A stretch of 9,594 bases of DNA from Gemmatimonadota bacterium. Lineage in GTDB: Bacteria > Gemmatimonadota > Gemmatimonadetes > JACCXV01. The notes below the pieces were generated by a model. It searched no databases, was not told where the DNA came from, and saw nothing but the letters and a program-made list of their open reading frames with translations. Each line of letters starts with the position of its first letter. Positions within the stretch are counted from its first letter, which is position 1. Shown piece by piece: positions 6,860 to 9,594 of the stretch. The position numbers were made by a program, and so were the translations under genes. The stretch lies in NCBI GenBank assembly GCA_013696835.1, contig JACCXV010000083.1, positions 1 to 9,594 on the forward strand. Reading direction: 5' to 3'.

Positions 6860-6880
6860 GCTCCCGACAGGACCGGGAGC
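6860..6880 (+). terminator. First hairpin after the small membrane protein gene
   Basis: A perfect 7-bp inverted repeat, GCTCCCG at 6860-6866 with CGGGAGC at 6874-6880, encloses a 7-base loop, 9 bases after the stop codon. There is no T-run after it, so it may be an mRNA-stabilising end structure or a weak terminator ahead of the stronger hairpin at 6931-6951. Confidence 0.4.
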
Positions 6881-6927
6881 TCCTCCGCCCGCGGCCATCC
6901 CGCCCGGCGGATACTTCTCTCTCGCCA

Positions 6928-6960
6928 AGGGCCCACAGCCAGCCTGTGGGCTTTCGGCGT
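6928..6960. terminator. Rho-independent-type terminator between convergent genes
   Basis: A perfect 8-bp stem, GCCCACAG (6931-6938) with CTGTGGGC (6944-6951), has a 5-base loop CCAGC and can extend through G-T and A-T pairs. On the + strand it is followed by TTTCGGCGTTT. It lies 80 bases after the small membrane protein gene and 33 bases after the stop of the minus-strand dehydrogenase. It could serve both directions, though the tract on the minus side is poor in T. Confidence 0.7.
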
Positions 6961-6983
6961 TTCAGCCCGCCCTTCGGAGCGGT

Positions 6984-7826
6984 TCAGTCCCGGCCCGCAC
7001 GGGCCTGCAGGACCCCGTCGAGCACGGAGTCGGGGGCCGCGCGACGAAACAGGAGAAGAGCCCGCGCGTGCAGGGGCGCGGCATAGCGCGGCCGCGGGCA
7101 CTCCACTGCGAGCGCGTGACGGATGAGGTCCGCGATCGCTTCAGGGGTGGCCGCGAAGCGCCGCATGGCGTCGAGCCGGCGCTTCGCTCCCGCGGTCCCG
7201 AGCCCGTACAGCACGGTTGCCTCAGGGGGAACGCGCGAGGACGCTTCCGCCACGGCCCCGAACTCGGTGCGCACGAGGCCCGGCTGGACGACGACGACGC
7301 GGATGCCGAAGCGCGCCAGCTCCGCGCGCAAACCGTCGGAGATCGCCTCGAGAGCATGCTTGGTAGCGCCGTACACCGACGAGAACGGCCAGGCGACCCG
7401 GCCGGCCACCGAGCTCACGTTCACGATTCGACCACCCCCCGCGCGGCGCAGCTCGGGAACGACGAGCTGCGTGAGACCGATCAGGCCGAAGAGGTTCGTC
7501 TCGAAGTTCCGCCGCACCTCCTCCAGCGGCACGATCTCGACGGGACCTCGACGCCCGTAGCCCGCGTTGTTGACCAGTGCGTCTATGCGGCCGAACTCGC
7601 CCAGGGCGGCGCTCACGATTCGGGCCCGCTCCTCGGAGGAGGTGATGTCCGCAGGCACGGCCAGGATGCGGCCGCCGCGCCGCTCGGCTTCCGCCGCCAG
7701 GTCCGCGAGCCGGTCTGCCCTCCGGGCCGTGGCCACCACCGCGCTGCCGCGCCCCGCGAGCAGCCGGGCGGTGGCCAGGCCGATGCCGGAGGAGGCCCCC
7801 GTGACGATGACGACCTTGCCCCGCAT
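6984..7826 (-). CDS. Classical short-chain dehydrogenase/reductase
   Basis: This 280-residue NAD(P)-dependent oxidoreductase has all classical SDR motifs: TGASSGIG (9-16), PAD (58-60), NNAG (86-89), N111, S139 (NVSSVAG) and Y152-x-x-x-K156 (YGATK), then QPGLVRTEF (181-189). R35/R36 after the second beta strand (ATARRADRL) favours NADP(H) over NAD. The C-terminal 40 residues (ARALLLFRRAAPDSVLD) resemble the tails of DltE/YqjQ-like SDRs. The substrate is not predictable. The start is ATG 7826, because GGAGGAGG (plus-strand 7831-7838) sits 5 bases upstream and the conserved N-terminus begins here. An in-frame ATG at 7871 is possible but adds unconserved residues. It follows the amidohydrolase gene by 62 bases on the same strand and is probably co-transcribed with it. 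Confidence 0.92.
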   Translation of the reverse strand: MRGKVVIVTGASSGIGLATARLLAGRGSAVVATARRADRLADLAAEAERRGGRILAVPADITSSEERARIVSAALGEFGRIDALVNNAGYGRRGPVEIVPLEEVRRNFETNLFGLIGLTQLVVPELRRAGGGRIVNVSSVAGRVAWPFSSVYGATKHALEAISDGLRAELARFGIRVVVVQPGLVRTEFGAVAEASSRVPPEATVLYGLGTAGAKRRLDAMRRFAATPEAIADLIRHALAVECPRPRYAAPLHARALLLFRRAAPDSVLDGVLQARAGRD

Positions 7827-7888
7827 CCGCGCCTCCTCCGCGACCCTGCTCGCGCCGTCCCTGCGCCACATCCGGCGCAGCGCCAGCC

Positions 7889-8857
7889 TCACGGCGCCCT
7901 CTGGGCCATGTCCCCGGCGGGCCGCTGCCCGCTGCCGGCAGCGTGCCGATCCCCCTGGCTGTGGTCCGGGGCGCTGCCGTCCAGCCGAAAGAGGCGCATC
8001 GCGTTTCCCGCGAGGATCTCCTGCAGCTTCGCGCGCTCGATCGGCAGACCGCGACACTCCTCGGCCAGACGCCCGAAGTGCGGCACGCCCGGGCCGGCCC
8101 AGTCGCTGCCGTAGAGCGCCTTCCCGGCGATCTCCTCGAGACGCGGGAAGTAGCGCGTGAGGAGGTGCTGCGGCGGGATGCCGGAGATGTCGAGGTGGAC
8201 GTTCGGAAAGCGGCGGACGAGGAAGAAGGCCTGCTCCATCCAGAAGGGCCTTCCCCCGTGCGCGAGGAGCAGCACGAGGTCCGGAAAGTCGATCGCGACG
8301 TCCTCCGCCAGGAGGGGGTCGGCGAGTCGCGTGCGTGCCTGCGGAAAGGTGGAGGTGCCGGTGTGGATCGCCACGGGAACGCCGTACTCCGACGCCTTCT
8401 CGTAGATCACGCGCAGCGCGTCGAGACCCTCGAGATAGGCGTTCGGGGCATGCAGCTGGTGCGAGGGGTGAACCTTGATCGCGGCGAGAGCCAGATCCCC
8501 CAGGACGTGGTCCATGTCGGCACCCGGATCGGCCGTGAAGCGCGGATGGACGGAGCCGTAGCCAAACAGCCGCTCGGGAGCGCGGGCCACGTACGCGGCC
8601 ACCCACTCGTTGATCTCGCGCGGATAGCCCATGACGTCGGGGCTCACGTACCCCACGATCCCGACCCTCGACACGCCCGCCTGGTCCATCAGCTGGACGA
8701 GCAGCCCCGGTTCGGCGGCGATCTCGCGCAAGCCGGCCAGGCCCTCCCTCCCGCGGCCCTTCTCCAGCAGGGCGCGGGCGCCTCCGGAAAGCACGTCCCA
8801 CGGGACCACGTGAACGTGGCAGTCGACGACGTCGAGCCTGCTCGCCGTTTCGCTCAA
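7889..8857 (-). CDS. Amidohydrolase family 2 (metal-dependent hydrolase/decarboxylase-like)
   Basis: This is a 322-residue TIM-barrel metal enzyme of the amidohydrolase-2 group (ACMSD/gamma-resorcylate-decarboxylase-like and TIM-barrel hydrolases). Metal and catalytic residues are visible: H14-x-H16 (VDCHVHVVPWD), K128 with IKVHPSH, H165 (VAIHTGT), H200 (LAHGGRPFW) and D252 (YGSDWAG). The natural end would be near GNAMRLFRLDG (284-294); a polar 28-residue tail follows. The start is TTG 8857: GGAG (plus-strand 8865-8868) lies 7 bases upstream and the HxH motif begins at residue 14, as is usual. A farther ATG at 8968 would add 37 unconserved residues running into the divergent promoter region. 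Whether it hydrolyses a C-N/C-O bond or decarboxylates cannot be decided. It is the first gene of a probable two-gene unit with the SDR. Confidence 0.88.
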   Translation of the reverse strand: MSETASRLDVVDCHVHVVPWDVLSGGARALLEKGRGREGLAGLREIAAEPGLLVQLMDQAGVSRVGIVGYVSPDVMGYPREINEWVAAYVARAPERLFGYGSVHPRFTADPGADMDHVLGDLALAAIKVHPSHQLHAPNAYLEGLDALRVIYEKASEYGVPVAIHTGTSTFPQARTRLADPLLAEDVAIDFPDLVLLLAHGGRPFWMEQAFFLVRRFPNVHLDISGIPPQHLLTRYFPRLEEIAGKALYGSDWAGPGVPHFGRLAEECRGLPIERAKLQEILAGNAMRLFRLDGSAPDHSQGDRHAAGSGQRPAGDMAQRAP

Positions 8858-8918
8858 TGTGGGTCTCCGCGGACGATGGGATGTCGGCCCGGCGCCGCAC
8901 TCGTCGCAGGGGGGCGAG

Positions 8919-8928
8919 ATCCTAGGAT
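8919..8928. promoter_or_regulatory. 10-bp perfect palindrome in the divergent intergenic region
   Basis: ATCCTAGGAT is a perfect palindrome about 60 bases upstream of the amidohydrolase start and 88 bases upstream of the kinase start. It contains TAGGAT, a -10-like hexamer, on each strand, but no convincing -35 box lies at the right distance on either side. It may be an operator half-site pair or chance. Confidence 0.2.
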
Positions 8929-9015
8929 GGGCGGGCGGCGACTCCACCGCCAGGCGAAGCGCTCGCATCGCCCCCGGAATGGCGGGAGCGCCTTCGCTCC
9001 AGCTAGCTTGGCGCT

Positions 9016-9594
9016 GTGACCGGCCGCACCCGCAGCTCCTGGGCGCTCATCTTCGGGATCTGGACGACGATCGCCGTCCTCTTCACGATCCAGTGGATGT
9101 CGGCGTACGCGCTCGTCGGGGAGAAGGTCACCTGGCGCATCGCGTATCTCAACTTCTCCGACTCCTACGTCTGGGCGCTGTTCACGCCCGCGGTGCTGTG
9201 GATGGCGCGGCGCGTCCCGCTCGAGCGGAGCGGCTGGCCGCGCGCCGCCGGCATCCATGCGGCAGCTGCCGTGACCATCGTCCTCCTTCAGCTTGCCGTC
9301 GTGGCCTGGCTCGACAGCCGGGTGCTGGCTCTCGATCCCGCGGTCCCCGCAGGCGGTCGAGGCGCGGACCTTCGGGGGCATGTTCGTGCAATACCTCTCC
9401 CGCCGCTTCCTCTTCGGGATCGCCACCTACGCCATCATCGTCGGGATCCGCGAGGGCGCCGACGTCTACCGCCGGTACCGCGAGCGGCAGCTGACGGCGT
9501 CGCGGCTCGAAGCCCGCCTCGCGCAGTCTCAGCTCCAGGTGCTGAAGATGCAGCTGCAGCCCCATTTCCTCTTCAACACGCTGAACGCCATCTC
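9016..9594 (+). pseudogene. LytS/AlgZ-like sensor histidine kinase, 5' part, with apparent frameshift; 3' end outside window
   Basis: This is the N-terminal part of a membrane histidine kinase of the His_kinase (PF06580, LytS/YehU/AlgZ) type. From GTG 9016 the frame encodes membrane helices at about 9-30, 51-64 and 79-99, reaching LALDPAVP near 9348. The family sequence then continues one base later in frame. There the segment FGGMFVQYL, a further helix (FGIATYAIIVGI), a coiled-coil linker (about 9440-9550) and the phosphoacceptor box LKMQLQPHFLFN, with its histidine at 9563-9565, are readable. Removing one C from CCCC at 9345-9348 joins both parts as DPAVPQAVEARTF. An in-frame TAG at 9004-9006 makes GTG 9016 the first possible start; no good Shine-Dalgarno precedes it. 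The original frame stays open to the window end but is Arg/Pro/Ala nonsense. Either a real null mutation or a sequencing/assembly error; the catalytic domain lies beyond the window. Confidence 0.8.

Noticed and set aside
7827..8900. Apparent long fusion ORF upstream of the minus-strand SDR
   Set aside because: The upstream half is the wrong frame of the amidohydrolase, which is clearly coded in the neighbouring frame with all metal ligands. GC-rich DNA simply lacks stops.
8859..9494. Plus-strand ORF across the kinase 5' end
   Set aside because: It is low-complexity Arg/Pro/Gly sequence; the membrane helices and kinase motif are in the other two frames.
1..9594. Search for a defence system, mobile element, CRISPR, tRNA or phage genes
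   Set aside because: No transposase, integrase, nuclease-toxin pair, direct-repeat array, target-site duplication or tRNA-like fold was seen; gene content looks like ordinary chromosome.

Overview
The window is a very GC-rich bacterial chromosome segment with dense coding on both strands, frequent GTG/TTG starts and translationally coupled gene pairs. A predicted outer-membrane beta-barrel protein with a signal peptide points to a diderm (Gram-negative-type) bacterium. The LytS/AlgZ-like kinase, the Lmo0937-type mini membrane protein and the high GC would suit Gemmatimonadota or a related environmental lineage, but no rRNA or other strict phylogenetic marker is present, so this placement is only an impression. 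No phage, transposon, CRISPR, tRNA or rRNA was seen, and no stretch over 300 bases lacks a gene.

Layout. (1) 1-1717, + strand: the 3' end of endonuclease III (nth), a PHP-fold CpsB/YwqE-type phosphatase, and an alpha/beta-hydrolase of the phospholipase/carboxylesterase family. They are packed with a 14-base gap and then an 8-base overlap. (2) 1772-4807, + strand: a plausible sigma-70 promoter, then etfB-etfA-nadA as an overlapping operon (electron-transfer flavoprotein plus quinolinate synthase). (3) 4940-5416, - strand: a small outer-membrane barrel protein, convergent with nadA. (4) 5568-6641, + strand: an NAD(P)-dependent epimerase/reductase carrying an in-frame 3 x 21-bp repeat. (5) 6638-6954, + strand: a compact, self-contained unit of near-consensus promoter, 45-residue Lmo0937-type membrane protein and hairpin terminator. 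(6) 6984-8857, - strand: an amidohydrolase followed by a classical short-chain dehydrogenase. (7) 9016-window end, + strand: the start of a LytS/AlgZ-like sensor histidine kinase whose reading frame is broken by an apparent +1 frameshift near 9345-9348.

How the genes relate. EtfB and EtfA form one heterodimer that carries electrons from flavin dehydrogenases to the membrane quinone pool, and NadA makes the quinolinate precursor of NAD. Their overlap implies coordinated expression of two redox-cofactor functions. The remaining genes look like ordinary housekeeping or general metabolism with no evident shared pathway. I found no convincing new multi-gene system. The best leads are the frameshifted kinase, the two in-frame tandem-repeat expansions, the etf-nadA coupling and the isolated mini-membrane-protein unit.
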